36,806 bases of DNA from Helicobacteraceae bacterium (lineage in GTDB: Bacteria > Campylobacterota > Campylobacteria > Campylobacterales > Sulfurimonadaceae): NCBI GenBank assembly GCA_027063225.1, contig JAMOSG010000029.1:1-36806 (forward strand), given 5' to 3'. The first letter of the stretch is position 1. Each line of letters begins with the position of its first letter. The position numbers and the translations under genes are program-made. The notes beneath the pieces are model-generated. The model made no database searches and had not been told where the DNA came from. It saw nothing but the letters and a program-made list of their open reading frames with translations. Shown in pieces: positions 15,401 to 22,742 of the stretch.

Positions 15401-16446
15401 TGAAACGTTTAACAAACCAAGAAGCACTAGATCTTATTAAAAATGCAGATTTAAAAGAGCTTGGTATTTTAGCTTCAAAGCGTAAAAAAGAGCTCCACCC
15501 AAAAGGGATTACAACTTTTGTAATAGATAGAAACATCAACTACACAAATATTTGTTGGGTAGATTGTAAGTTTTGTGCATTTTACAGACATGAAAAAGAT
15601 GCAGATGCGTATGTTCTTACATTTGATGAGATAGATGCAAAAATAGAGGAACTTTTAGAGATTGGTGGAACGCAGATTTTATTTCAAGGTGGGGTACATC
15701 CAAAACTAAAAATTGAGTGGTATGAGGATTTAGTAGAGCATATTCATACAAAATACCCAACTATTACTATTCATGGTTTTAGTGCTATTGAGATAGATTT
15801 TATCGCTAAAGTTTCACGCATCTCCACGCAAGAGGTGTTAAGTCGTCTTAAAGCAAAAGGTTTAGCATCTATTCCTGGAGCTGGAGCTGAGATTTTAAAC
15901 GATAAAGTGCGTGATATTATTGCTCCTAAAAAGATAGATGCAGATGTTTGGGTAGATGTTCATCGCCAAGCACATAAATTGGGGATTAAAAGCACTGCAA
16001 CGATGATGTATGGAACAGTTGAGAGTGATGAAGATATTATTGAGCATTTAGAGAGGGTGAGAAACCTGCAAGATGAAACAGGTGGTTTTCGTGCGTTTAT
16101 TATGTGGAGTTTTCAAAGCCAAAATACAGAGCTTATTAAACTTTTTCCAGATATTAAAAAAACATCATCAAACCGTTACTTACGCCTTTTAGCAGTTGCT
16201 AGACTCTACCTTGATAATGTGCCAAATATTCAAAGTTCTTGGGTTACGCAAGGACCACACATTGGGCAGATGGCACTTCATTTTGGTGCGAACGATTTAG
16301 GAAGTACTATGATGGAAGAGAATGTTGTAAGTTCTGCTGGGGCTGCATTTTCTATGGCAAAAGATGAGATGGTACATCTTATTAAAAATATTGGTGAAAC
16401 ACCAGCAATTCGCAACACAGCATACGAAACACTAGAGATATTTTAA
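15400..16446 (+). CDS. mqnC: Dehypoxanthine futalosine cyclase (radical SAM), menaquinone pathway
   Basis: The 348-residue radical-SAM enzyme carries the cluster motif Cys52-x3-Cys56-x2-Cys59 within NICWVDCKFCAFYR. GGTQILFQGGVHP, HGFSAIEI and GAGAEIL are typical of MqnC and distinguish it from the related MqnE and CofG/CofH enzymes. It cyclises dehypoxanthine futalosine in the alternative (futalosine) menaquinone route, the quinone pathway of Campylobacterota. It is coupled by TAATG overlaps to nusB before it and to the M16 gene after it. The other mqn genes are not in the window. Confidence 0.92.
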   Translation: MKRLTNQEALDLIKNADLKELGILASKRKKELHPKGITTFVIDRNINYTNICWVDCKFCAFYRHEKDADAYVLTFDEIDAKIEELLEIGGTQILFQGGVHPKLKIEWYEDLVEHIHTKYPTITIHGFSAIEIDFIAKVSRISTQEVLSRLKAKGLASIPGAGAEILNDKVRDIIAPKKIDADVWVDVHRQAHKLGIKSTATMMYGTVESDEDIIEHLERVRNLQDETGGFRAFIMWSFQSQNTELIKLFPDIKKTSSNRYLRLLAVARLYLDNVPNIQSSWVTQGPHIGQMALHFGANDLGSTMMEENVVSSAGAAFSMAKDEMVHLIKNIGETPAIRNTAYETLEIF

Positions 16447-17732
16447 TGAAATATTTTTTAGTAATACTACTTTTTTTAGGACAAAGCATAATGGCAGCAA
16501 CACTTCATTATATAGAGTTAAATAACCAAAAAATTCCACTTATTTTTGAGGAGGATAAACGTCTTCCTTTAGTTAATGTGCAGTTTGTTTTTCAAAATGC
16601 AGGCTCTATTACAAACACACAAAAAGCTGGTCTTGCAAGATTTAGTGCAAAGATGTTAAACCAAGGAACAAAAAAGTTAGGCTCTTTTGGTTTTGCGCAA
16701 GAGTTAGAACAGCGTGCTATTCATATCTCTTCAACAACGGGAATTGAAACTTTTGTTACTGAAATTGGTTCACTCAAAGAGCAGTTTGATGAAGCTTTAG
16801 GGTTTTATAAAGAGCTTTTAAAAGATCCTAACTTTACACAAGAGTCTTTAGAGAAACTTCAAACTATTACAATTGGCTCTATCACAAAAAAAGAGAATGA
16901 CTTTGACTACATAGCTTCTAAAGGGTTAAAAAAGCTTCTTTTTGAGGGAACAGTTTTAGCAAAACCATCTCTTGGGACAGTTGAGTCTGTAAAAAGTTTT
17001 ACGTTAAATGATGTAGAGGAGTTTATTGCAAAACATTTAAACCAATCACAACTTATTGTTGTAGCTGGTGGAGATATTGAGCTTGATGAGATTGTAGCAA
17101 AACTCAAGCCTCTTATTGCACTTTTACCACAAGGGAAAAAAGAGGCATTACCATTTTTTGAAGCATCTAAAGAAGTAAAAGAGAAAATTGTTAAAAGAAA
17201 TACACAACAAGCGTATATCTATTTTGGAAGCCCTTATAATCTTCGCGTAAATGATGAACAAACATATATTGCACGTGTGGCAACGTTTATTTTGGGAACT
17301 GGTGGTTTTGGAAGCAGACTTATGGAGGAGATTCGCGTAAAACAAGGTCTTGCATATAGTGCTTATGCACGTGTAAATCTTTCAAACTCATCCTCTTATT
17401 TTAGTGGGTACCTTCAAACAAAAACCGATTCTCTAAAACAAGCACAAAAAAGTGTAAAAGAGGTTATAGAAAAGTTTGTAAAAGAGGGTGTAACAAAGGA
17501 AGAGTTAGAGCAAACAAAAAAATTCCTTTTAGGAAGTGAGCCGCTTCGTAGTGAAACACTAAGCCAAAGACTTCAAAGAAGTTTTATGGAGTATTACAAA
17601 GGGTTTGAGCTTGGACACTCAAAAAAAGAGTTAGAAAAAATTAACTCTTTAACGCTAGATGAGCTTAATAGTTACATTAAAAAACATACTGAGATTACAA
17701 ATCTTAGTTTTTCAATAGTTACACAAGAGTAA
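16446..17732 (+). CDS. M16-family peptidase homologue lacking the zinc motif
   Basis: The 428-residue protein has a signal peptide (about 1-18) and the two-domain M16 layout. In catalytic M16 enzymes the segment reads H-x-x-E-H followed by M and GT; here the aligned segment is RFSAKMLNQGTKK, with Arg65, Ala68 and Lys69 in place of His, Glu and His. Zinc binding and catalysis by this chain are therefore unlikely. The C-terminal half keeps the substrate-side signature GGFGSRLMEEIRVKQGLAYSAYA with its Arg and Tyr. That pattern fits the non-catalytic subunit of a two-chain M16B protease, or a periplasmic chaperone-like role; no catalytic partner lies nearby. It is coupled to mqnC and to the Crp/Fnr gene by TAATG overlaps. 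Confidence 0.85.
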   Translation: MKYFLVILLFLGQSIMAATLHYIELNNQKIPLIFEEDKRLPLVNVQFVFQNAGSITNTQKAGLARFSAKMLNQGTKKLGSFGFAQELEQRAIHISSTTGIETFVTEIGSLKEQFDEALGFYKELLKDPNFTQESLEKLQTITIGSITKKENDFDYIASKGLKKLLFEGTVLAKPSLGTVESVKSFTLNDVEEFIAKHLNQSQLIVVAGGDIELDEIVAKLKPLIALLPQGKKEALPFFEASKEVKEKIVKRNTQQAYIYFGSPYNLRVNDEQTYIARVATFILGTGGFGSRLMEEIRVKQGLAYSAYARVNLSNSSSYFSGYLQTKTDSLKQAQKSVKEVIEKFVKEGVTKEELEQTKKFLLGSEPLRSETLSQRLQRSFMEYYKGFELGHSKKELEKINSLTLDELNSYIKKHTEITNLSFSIVTQE

Positions 17733-18370
17733 TGTTAGATTTACAAAAATTTGAGCTTTTTAAGGCATTAAAACCAGAGCATCTACAAAAACTTCACTCC
17801 TTTTCAAGGCGTATTGAGTACAAAAAAGGCTCCGTCGTTTTTTATGAAAAGGAGCAACCAACCTCCTTGATTTTTATAGAGGAAGGTATTTTAAAAATCT
17901 ATAAAACCGATATGAAAAACAATGAGATAATCATTCATAGATTTTTACCTGGAAGCATAGTTGCAGAGATGGCAGTTTTAGAAAATATTCCCTACCCAGC
18001 AACCGCAGAGTTTGAGAGTGATGGTGCAGTTATTGCGATAGATTTTGAGCAATTTAAAAAAGAGCTTTTAGTAATTCCTGAAGTCTCTTTAATGCTTTAT
18101 AAATCACTTTCAAATAAAATTAAATATTTAGAAAATGTAATAGCACTTAATATTGTACTCGATTCCACGTCAAGAGTTGCAAAGTTTATTTTTGATATAA
18201 AAAAAGAGCAGTTTACCCTCAAAAAACAAGAGGTTGCAAAACAACTTCATATGACTCCAGAAACACTTTCACGTACACTGAAAAAACTGCTTGATTTAGG
18301 GCTTATTCAAAAAGAAAAGTCTAGCTACTGTGTTGTAAATAGAAAAGGACTTTTAGCACTTTTTGATTAA
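17732..18370 (+). CDS. Crp/Fnr-family transcription regulator
   Basis: The 212-residue protein has a cyclic-nucleotide-binding-like beta barrel (about 8-125), a dimerisation helix (about 125-150) and a helix-turn-helix (about 165-190; KQEVAKQLHMTPETLSRTLKKL). The N-terminus lacks the four Fe-S cysteines of true FNR, so it is more like the Dnr/NssR/SdrP side of the family, some of which respond to NO. The recognition helix ETLSRTL matches regulators that read TTGAT-N4-ATCAA sites. A perfect such site overlaps its own stop codon and lies in front of the NO-reductase-like genes, so regulation of that operon is the best guess. It is the last gene of the nusB-mqnC-M16 series. Confidence 0.88.
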   Translation: MLDLQKFELFKALKPEHLQKLHSFSRRIEYKKGSVVFYEKEQPTSLIFIEEGILKIYKTDMKNNEIIIHRFLPGSIVAEMAVLENIPYPATAEFESDGAVIAIDFEQFKKELLVIPEVSLMLYKSLSNKIKYLENVIALNIVLDSTSRVAKFIFDIKKEQFTLKKQEVAKQLHMTPETLSRTLKKLLDLGLIQKEKSSYCVVNRKGLLALFD

Positions 18371-18392
18371 CTTGATATATATCAAGTTAATC
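18365..18392. promoter_or_regulatory. FNR/Dnr-type operator in a 28-bp perfect palindrome
   Basis: The core TTGATATATATCAA fits the FNR consensus TTGAT-N4-ATCAA exactly, and the symmetry extends to 14 bases per arm. Its centre (between 18378 and 18379) is about 40 bases upstream of the start site expected from the -10 box at 18406-18411, the spacing of class II activation. Confidence 0.85.
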
Positions 18393-18405
18393 CCCCCATT
18401 TTTAT

Positions 18406-18411
18406 TATAAA
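18406..18411 (+). promoter_or_regulatory. -10 box of the NO-reductase-like operon
   Basis: TATAAA lies 16 bases after the edge of the palindrome and 34 bases before the start codon at 18446. A strong AGGAGGA ribosome site follows at about 18432. Confidence 0.55.
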
Positions 18412-18445
18412 ATCTCCCCCTTAAAAAATATAGGAGGAGAAAAAG

Positions 18446-19057
18446 ATGACATTTACAAACTCAGCTGAGTTGTTAGCTTTTCACGAGACAGCTTATACCA
18501 TCTATGCATTACTTATTATCTCCGTAATTGCATGGTTTGGGTATAACCTTACAAGAAAAGAAGCAAAGTCAATAGTTAGAATTCCATTTTATGGATACAT
18601 AGCATTTTTAGTTGCTGGTGGAGTGGGACACCATATTTTTACATACAATACAATCCCATGGGTTTCTCAAGATATTACACGTCACTCTATTACACCAGAT
18701 GCGACATATAAATTTGAGATAGAGGATCATAAATGGATTGGCCTTCCTAAAAAAATTACAGTTCAATGTGGTCAAACAATTGAGTTTGATGTAAGAAGCC
18801 GTGACTTAGTATATGGTTTTGGTCTTTTTAGACAAGATGGTTCATTAGTTTTACAGATGCAAGTAAATCCAGGGACTGATGTAACTGGTATTTTAGAATC
18901 AAATGATCTGCTTTGGACATTTAACCATAACGGTGTGTTTAACTTAACATCAACAGAGTATTCAGGACCTGCACAATATAGTGAAGATGGAAAAGATTTA
19001 ATGTTTGTGAAAAACTTTGTTGAAGTTGTAGGTTGTGAAGATGGAGGAAAAAAATGA
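18446..19057 (+). CDS. Heme-copper enzyme subunit II-like protein without CuA ligands
   Basis: The 203-residue protein has two N-terminal membrane helices (about 14-30 and 50-66) and a periplasmic cupredoxin-like domain like cytochrome oxidase subunit II. The CuA loop, normally C-x-x-x-C-x-x-x-H, aligns with TSTEYSGPAQ, so both cysteines and the histidine are absent; the first CuA histidine (usually HGFH) aligns with YGFG. It therefore should not bind CuA, so electrons must reach subunit I another way. It starts after an AGGAGGA site downstream of the FNR-type box, and its stop overlaps the next start by four bases (ATGA). The pair is likely the NO-reductase subunits II and I. Confidence 0.82.
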   Translation: MTFTNSAELLAFHETAYTIYALLIISVIAWFGYNLTRKEAKSIVRIPFYGYIAFLVAGGVGHHIFTYNTIPWVSQDITRHSITPDATYKFEIEDHKWIGLPKKITVQCGQTIEFDVRSRDLVYGFGLFRQDGSLVLQMQVNPGTDVTGILESNDLLWTFNHNGVFNLTSTEYSGPAQYSEDGKDLMFVKNFVEVVGCEDGGKK

Positions 19058-20727
19058 GTATTGTAAAAAATTTAATTAATGGTACAAACTTTGACCATAC
19101 AAGTTTAAATGCACTCCAAAAAGTAACACTTCGTGCAGTTGTTATGAGTTTCTTATTTTATGGACTTGTAGCTATTGAGGGTATGATTATGAGAATGGTT
19201 CAAACAGGACCAGTTAACCCTCTTCCAGAGATGTTTTCTCATCCAGACCATTACTTTTCTATTATGACAGTGCACCCAATTGTTGGGATTTTTGGTTCAA
19301 CGTATCAGCTTGTATTTGCTGCATTTATGTTTTTAGTACCATTTTTAACGAAAAAGCCACTTTATAGTATTAAGTTAGCAAACTTTGTATGGCTTATGAT
19401 CACTATTGGTACAGCTTTAGCGTGGATTGCTGCATTTGTATGGCAATATGCTCCACTTTATACACTTTATTGGCCACTTCCAGCAGATACAAAACAGTTT
19501 AGTGCTATTGGTGGGATTATCTTTATTTTAGGTGTTGCACTTATTATGGTTGGAACACTTGGCTTTATCTACAATATCTATGCAACAATTTTTCAAAGAG
19601 TTGGTGTACATAAAGATAAAACTACAAAAGAGCTTTTAATCTCTGGTTTTGGTATTGATGGTATGTTAAACCTTTGGCATAAACTTACAGGACGTCCTCC
19701 ATATACAAAAGAGCCAGCTTTAGCACTTCCTGTTGTTGCAATTTTTCGTGGTACGGTAGATACATTCCTTGATGCTATTGTAATTTTGGGTGCAGGTGTA
19801 CTTGTACTTGTTTATTTAGTATTTGATGTTGCAGGACACCCTTTAGATGTTGCAGCAATTGATGCACTTTTATATAAGAACTACTTTTGGTGGGGGCTTG
19901 ACTTAGTTGCAGATGGCCTTGTTCTTATTTATGTTGCTGGTAGTTGGTATTTACTTGCTACATTAATTACAGGACAAAAACTATTTATGGAAAATGTTGC
20001 TCGTGCTGCACTTATGCTTGAGCTTTTAGTTTCTTGGATGGTATGGTCTCACCACCTTTTAGCAGACCAAAATCAACCAGAGATGATGAAACTAATTTCA
20101 GGTGAGATGGTAACAGCGTTTGAGCTTTTAACACAAGGTCTTGCTCTGTTTATTACACTTGTAACATTATGGAAAGCACGTCCACTTAAAATGACTATGG
20201 AGTTAAAATATCTTCTTGGTGGTTTAGTTGGATTTGGTCTTGCTGTTCCAGCTGCGATTATTCAAGCAGATATGGGTATGAACCGTGTTTTACACAATAC
20301 TCAATGGATCATTATGGCTCACGTTCATATTGCTCTTATTGTTGGGCTTTATATGACACTGTATAGTGCTTTATATGTTTTATGGCCAATTGTTACAAAT
20401 AACACAAAAATGTACTCAAGTAAACTTTCAAATGTTCACTTTTGGATGTACCTTATTGGTGGTATTGGAATGGGTGCATTTGGTGGTATGGCAGGTTTAG
20501 ATGGTATGCTTAGACGTCACCTTTATGTTGATGGTGAGTTTAATACACTTATGATTCTAGCTGCTGTTAGTGGTAGTATGATTTTAATTGCTTGGGCAAT
20601 TTTCCTCTTTAATATTGTAATGTCAGTTGGTATTAAAGGGCTTATTGGTATCTTTTTACCAGCACAAGATCCTACAGCTTCTTATGGTATTGAACCAGAA
20701 AAAGTTGCAGAGAATCATAAAGTATAA
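19054..20727 (+). CDS. Heme-copper superfamily subunit I, gNOR-like nitric oxide reductase
   Basis: The 557-residue membrane protein has about 13 to 14 helices. Heme-copper landmarks are present: His74 in TVHPIVG (low-spin heme), His333-His334 in SHHLL (active-site metal), and His423/His425 in MAHVHIAL (heme ligands). In the helix that normally reads WW-x-GHP-x-x-Y, the sequence is WWGLDLVADG, so the metal-binding His aligns with Asp283 and the cross-linked Tyr of oxygen reductases with Asp287. Lack of that Tyr argues against an oxygen reductase. An Asp-containing active site matches my memory of the gNOR group noted in Sulfurimonas-type genomes. Predicted reaction: two NO to N2O and water in denitrification or NO defence. 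Substrate remains an inference. Confidence 0.82.
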   Translation: MSIVKNLINGTNFDHTSLNALQKVTLRAVVMSFLFYGLVAIEGMIMRMVQTGPVNPLPEMFSHPDHYFSIMTVHPIVGIFGSTYQLVFAAFMFLVPFLTKKPLYSIKLANFVWLMITIGTALAWIAAFVWQYAPLYTLYWPLPADTKQFSAIGGIIFILGVALIMVGTLGFIYNIYATIFQRVGVHKDKTTKELLISGFGIDGMLNLWHKLTGRPPYTKEPALALPVVAIFRGTVDTFLDAIVILGAGVLVLVYLVFDVAGHPLDVAAIDALLYKNYFWWGLDLVADGLVLIYVAGSWYLLATLITGQKLFMENVARAALMLELLVSWMVWSHHLLADQNQPEMMKLISGEMVTAFELLTQGLALFITLVTLWKARPLKMTMELKYLLGGLVGFGLAVPAAIIQADMGMNRVLHNTQWIIMAHVHIALIVGLYMTLYSALYVLWPIVTNNTKMYSSKLSNVHFWMYLIGGIGMGAFGGMAGLDGMLRRHLYVDGEFNTLMILAAVSGSMILIAWAIFLFNIVMSVGIKGLIGIFLPAQDPTASYGIEPEKVAENHKV

Positions 20728-20728
20728 A

Positions 20729-20753
20729 TTTTAGAGGGAATATCCCTCTAAAA
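20729..20753 (+). terminator. Hairpin after the NO-reductase-like gene (attenuator or processing site)
   Basis: TTTTAGAGGG pairs with CCCTCTAAAA around a five-base loop, directly after the subunit I stop codon. It is followed by A-rich, not T-rich, sequence and then a ribosome site, so it may be a partial terminator or RNA-stabilising hairpin inside an operon. Confidence 0.5.
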
Positions 20754-20768
20754 AATTAGGAGAGAAAT

Positions 20769-21374
20769 TTGATACACCTAAAAAGAGTGGCATTAGAGAT
20801 AAAAACAGTTGGTTTGTATGATTTGATTTTACAAGATGTGCAAAAAATTGCACAAAAAAATAGTGTGAGTGAAGATGAAATCATAGAGATTATCAAAACA
20901 AATCCACAAATTTTAGAAGACTATAAACAATTAAATGTTGAATATAATTTAAGCAATATTCACTTAAGAGATATTGATATAGAGAGTTTGGAAGAGTCGT
21001 GTAAGCAAAAAGCGAAAGAGGTAAATAAAAATTTAGCCCATCTACGTGAAATAGAAAAATATACACTAGATTTTGAGCAAAGTTCCACTTTGGTTATTAT
21101 ATTTTCTATTGAGTTTTTTGTGCTTTTTTCGGTGCAATATTTTATTGTTCTTTTAGATTTAAAAGAGTGGCAATGGTGGATATACTCTGTATTTGCACTC
21201 TCTATTGTTGTGGCATGGTGGTATGCAAAAAAAGAGCAAAAACTTTATGCAAAAAACAGTGCTGTTTTTGAAGAGATGTATGAAAAAACCCTAAAGCTTT
21301 TAGAAGAGTTAGAGGAGCAAGGGTGTATAAAAAAAGAGGACTTAATTATTCAAGAGTGTGAAGAGCATGTCTAA
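20769..21374 (+). CDS. Two-helix membrane protein of unknown function
   Basis: The 201-residue protein starts at a TTG codon, supported by an AGGAG site a few bases upstream and no early ATG. It has a charged helical N-terminal half (about 1-100), two membrane helices (about 107-130 and 133-152), and an acidic coiled-coil C-terminus. I do not recognise a family. It follows the NO-reductase-like gene by 41 bases, behind a hairpin, and overlaps the next membrane-protein gene. Context suggests an accessory role with the heme-copper enzyme, but this is not shown. Confidence 0.7.
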   Translation: MIHLKRVALEIKTVGLYDLILQDVQKIAQKNSVSEDEIIEIIKTNPQILEDYKQLNVEYNLSNIHLRDIDIESLEESCKQKAKEVNKNLAHLREIEKYTLDFEQSSTLVIIFSIEFFVLFSVQYFIVLLDLKEWQWWIYSVFALSIVVAWWYAKKEQKLYAKNSAVFEEMYEKTLKLLEELEEQGCIKKEDLIIQECEEHV

Positions 21375-21846
21375 AATAGAATTTCAATGGAACAAACAAA
21401 AAGCATTACAAGCGAGTAAAATTGTTTATGATTGGGATATGAAACACTCCCCCAAACGTTTTATTGGGTGGCTTTTTATCGCACTGACTCAGTTTGGTAT
21501 TGTAGGGGCTTTAAAACATAATGCTTTTGGGCTTTTGTTTATCTCCACTTTTTTGGTGTTATATTGGTATGTTTTTCGTTGGCAAGTGCGTAAATATTTT
21601 TTAAATAAATTTTATGCAAAACAACTTCCATCTTCAGTAACAATTGTTCTTGATGTAACAGATGAAGGAATAACACATAACAATCAACTTTTTAGTTGGG
21701 ATGAAGTGTATGGTGTAAGAGTGATTGACGATGCTATTTTATTGCAGCTACAAGGGGAGTTACTTTTTTTTTCTAAAGATGCTTTTGCAACATATGAAGA
21801 GTTTCAAGCATTTAAAGAGCTTTTAACGCAAAAGGACAAAATCTAG
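21367..21846 (+). CDS. YcxB-like two-helix membrane protein
   Basis: About 159 residues from the ATG at 21367; a GTG nine bases earlier is an alternative start. Two membrane helices (about 32-50 and 53-71) are followed by a C-terminal soluble part with the pattern DVTDEGITHNNQLFSWDEVYGVRVIDDAI, which looks like a YcxB-type C-terminal domain. The role of that domain is unknown. It overlaps the preceding membrane-protein gene by eight bases and touches the 27-residue peptide gene, so the three probably form one transcript. Confidence 0.65.
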   Translation: MSKIEFQWNKQKALQASKIVYDWDMKHSPKRFIGWLFIALTQFGIVGALKHNAFGLLFISTFLVLYWYVFRWQVRKYFLNKFYAKQLPSSVTIVLDVTDEGITHNNQLFSWDEVYGVRVIDDAILLQLQGELLFFSKDAFATYEEFQAFKELLTQKDKI

Positions 21847-21930
21847 ATGGAGTATTTCTATATAGGAGCTGTAAGTGTTTTTGTAGTTGCTTTATTAGTT
21901 GTTGGTTTTGTAATGGATGAGGAGAAATAA
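21847..21930 (+). CDS. 27-residue single-helix membrane peptide
   Basis: An ATG immediately after the stop of the YcxB-like gene opens a 27-codon frame: a short aromatic start (MEYFYIGA), a hydrophobic helix of about 18 residues (VSVFVVALLVVGFVM) and an acidic end (DEEK). It resembles the small one-helix subunits of some heme-copper oxidases (subunit IIa of ba3 oxidase or CcoQ) in size and layout only. Its position at the end of the NO-reductase-like gene group makes such a role possible. No separate ribosome site is seen, so translational coupling is likely. Confidence 0.55.
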   Translation: MEYFYIGAVSVFVVALLVVGFVMDEEK

Positions 21931-21941
21931 AAATTGGTGGT

Positions 21942-21966
21942 GAAGAAAAGCTTATAGCTCTTCTTC
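21942..21966. terminator. Possible convergent terminator hairpin
   Basis: GAAGAAAAGCT pairs, with one mismatch, with AGCTCTTCTTC around a three-base loop, overlapping the end of the peroxiredoxin gene. A T-run is lacking, so it is only a candidate. Confidence 0.35.
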
Positions 21967-22548
21967 GTGTTTTGCTAAATACTGTGCAACACCATCAGCA
22001 TCAGGTTTCATACCTTCGTCACCTTTTTGCCAACCAGCAGGACAAACTTCACCATATTCATCTGTAAATTGTTGAGCATCGATCATTCTTAACATCTCAT
22101 CAACATTACGTCCAAGTGGAAGGTCATTTACTACAGCGTGACGAACAATTCCTTTATCATCAATTAAAAATGAACCACGAAGTGCTACTGCATCGTTTAA
22201 AAGTACATCATAATCACGAGCAATGTTTTTAGTAAGGTCAGCTACTAGTGGGAAGTTGATTCTACCAATACCACCTTTTTCTACTGGAGTTTCTCTCCAT
22301 GCAAAGTGTGAGAATTGAGAATCAACAGAAACACCAATAACATTTACACCACGTTTTTGGAACTCTTCATATCTGTGAGAGAAAGCGATAATTTCAGATG
22401 GACATACAAATGTAAAGTCTAATGGGTAAAAGAATACAACTGTACCTTTCTCACCATAGTTTTCGCTAAGTTTAAAATCTTCTACAATTTCACCGTTTGC
22501 AAGTACTGCTGTTGCAGTAAAATCTGGAGCTGGGTTTGTTACTAACAT
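21952..22548 (-). CDS. ahpC: 2-Cys peroxiredoxin (AhpC/TsaA)
   Basis: The 198-residue protein reduces hydrogen peroxide, organic peroxides and possibly peroxynitrite, normally with thioredoxin in this phylum. The peroxidatic Cys49 is in FTFVCPSEI and the resolving Cys169 in EVCPAGW, so it is a typical 2-Cys enzyme. VEKGGIGRINFPLVAD carries the GGxG loop linked to overoxidation sensitivity. Length and sequence track H. pylori AhpC closely. An AAGGA site precedes the ATG. It is divergent from metK. The promoter is probably near the TAAAAT on the minus strand around 22580. Confidence 0.95.
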   Translation of the reverse strand: MLVTNPAPDFTATAVLANGEIVEDFKLSENYGEKGTVVFFYPLDFTFVCPSEIIAFSHRYEEFQKRGVNVIGVSVDSQFSHFAWRETPVEKGGIGRINFPLVADLTKNIARDYDVLLNDAVALRGSFLIDDKGIVRHAVVNDLPLGRNVDEMLRMIDAQQFTDEYGEVCPAGWQKGDEGMKPDADGVAQYLAKHEEEL

Positions 22549-22627
22549 ATAACATCCTTAAAATAAATTTTGATTACGAAATTTTAACAAAAAAATTATT
22601 AATAAAGCTTAGATAATACAAAGTAGT

Positions 22628-22649
22628 AAAATTATTTAAGGATAATTTT
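22628..22649. promoter_or_regulatory. Inverted repeat between ahpC and metK
   Basis: AAAATTAT and ATAATTTT form a perfect repeat around TTAAGG. Its position between the divergent peroxiredoxin and metK genes would suit a redox regulator such as PerR, but the half-sites do not match the usual Per box spacing, so this is tentative. Confidence 0.3.
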
Positions 22650-22689
22650 TATCTTTTAAAAGTTAAACCATTTATTAATAACTCTTAGC

Positions 22690-22695
22690 TATAAT
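22690..22695 (+). promoter_or_regulatory. -10 box of metK
   Basis: TATAAT, 47 bases upstream of the metK start, with a ribosome site AAGGAAA close to the start codon. No riboswitch-like fold was noticed in the short leader. Confidence 0.5.
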
Positions 22696-22742
22696 CACAT
22701 CGATTTATGGAGCTAGACTCTGTATTTCAATAAGGAAAATCG

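Noticed and set aside
22567..22577. ATTTTGATTAC near ahpC, identical to half of the Pho-like operator
   Set aside because: No second 11-bp unit follows, and the half-site lies downstream of the likely ahpC -10 box. An 11-base match is expected by chance in AT-rich DNA.
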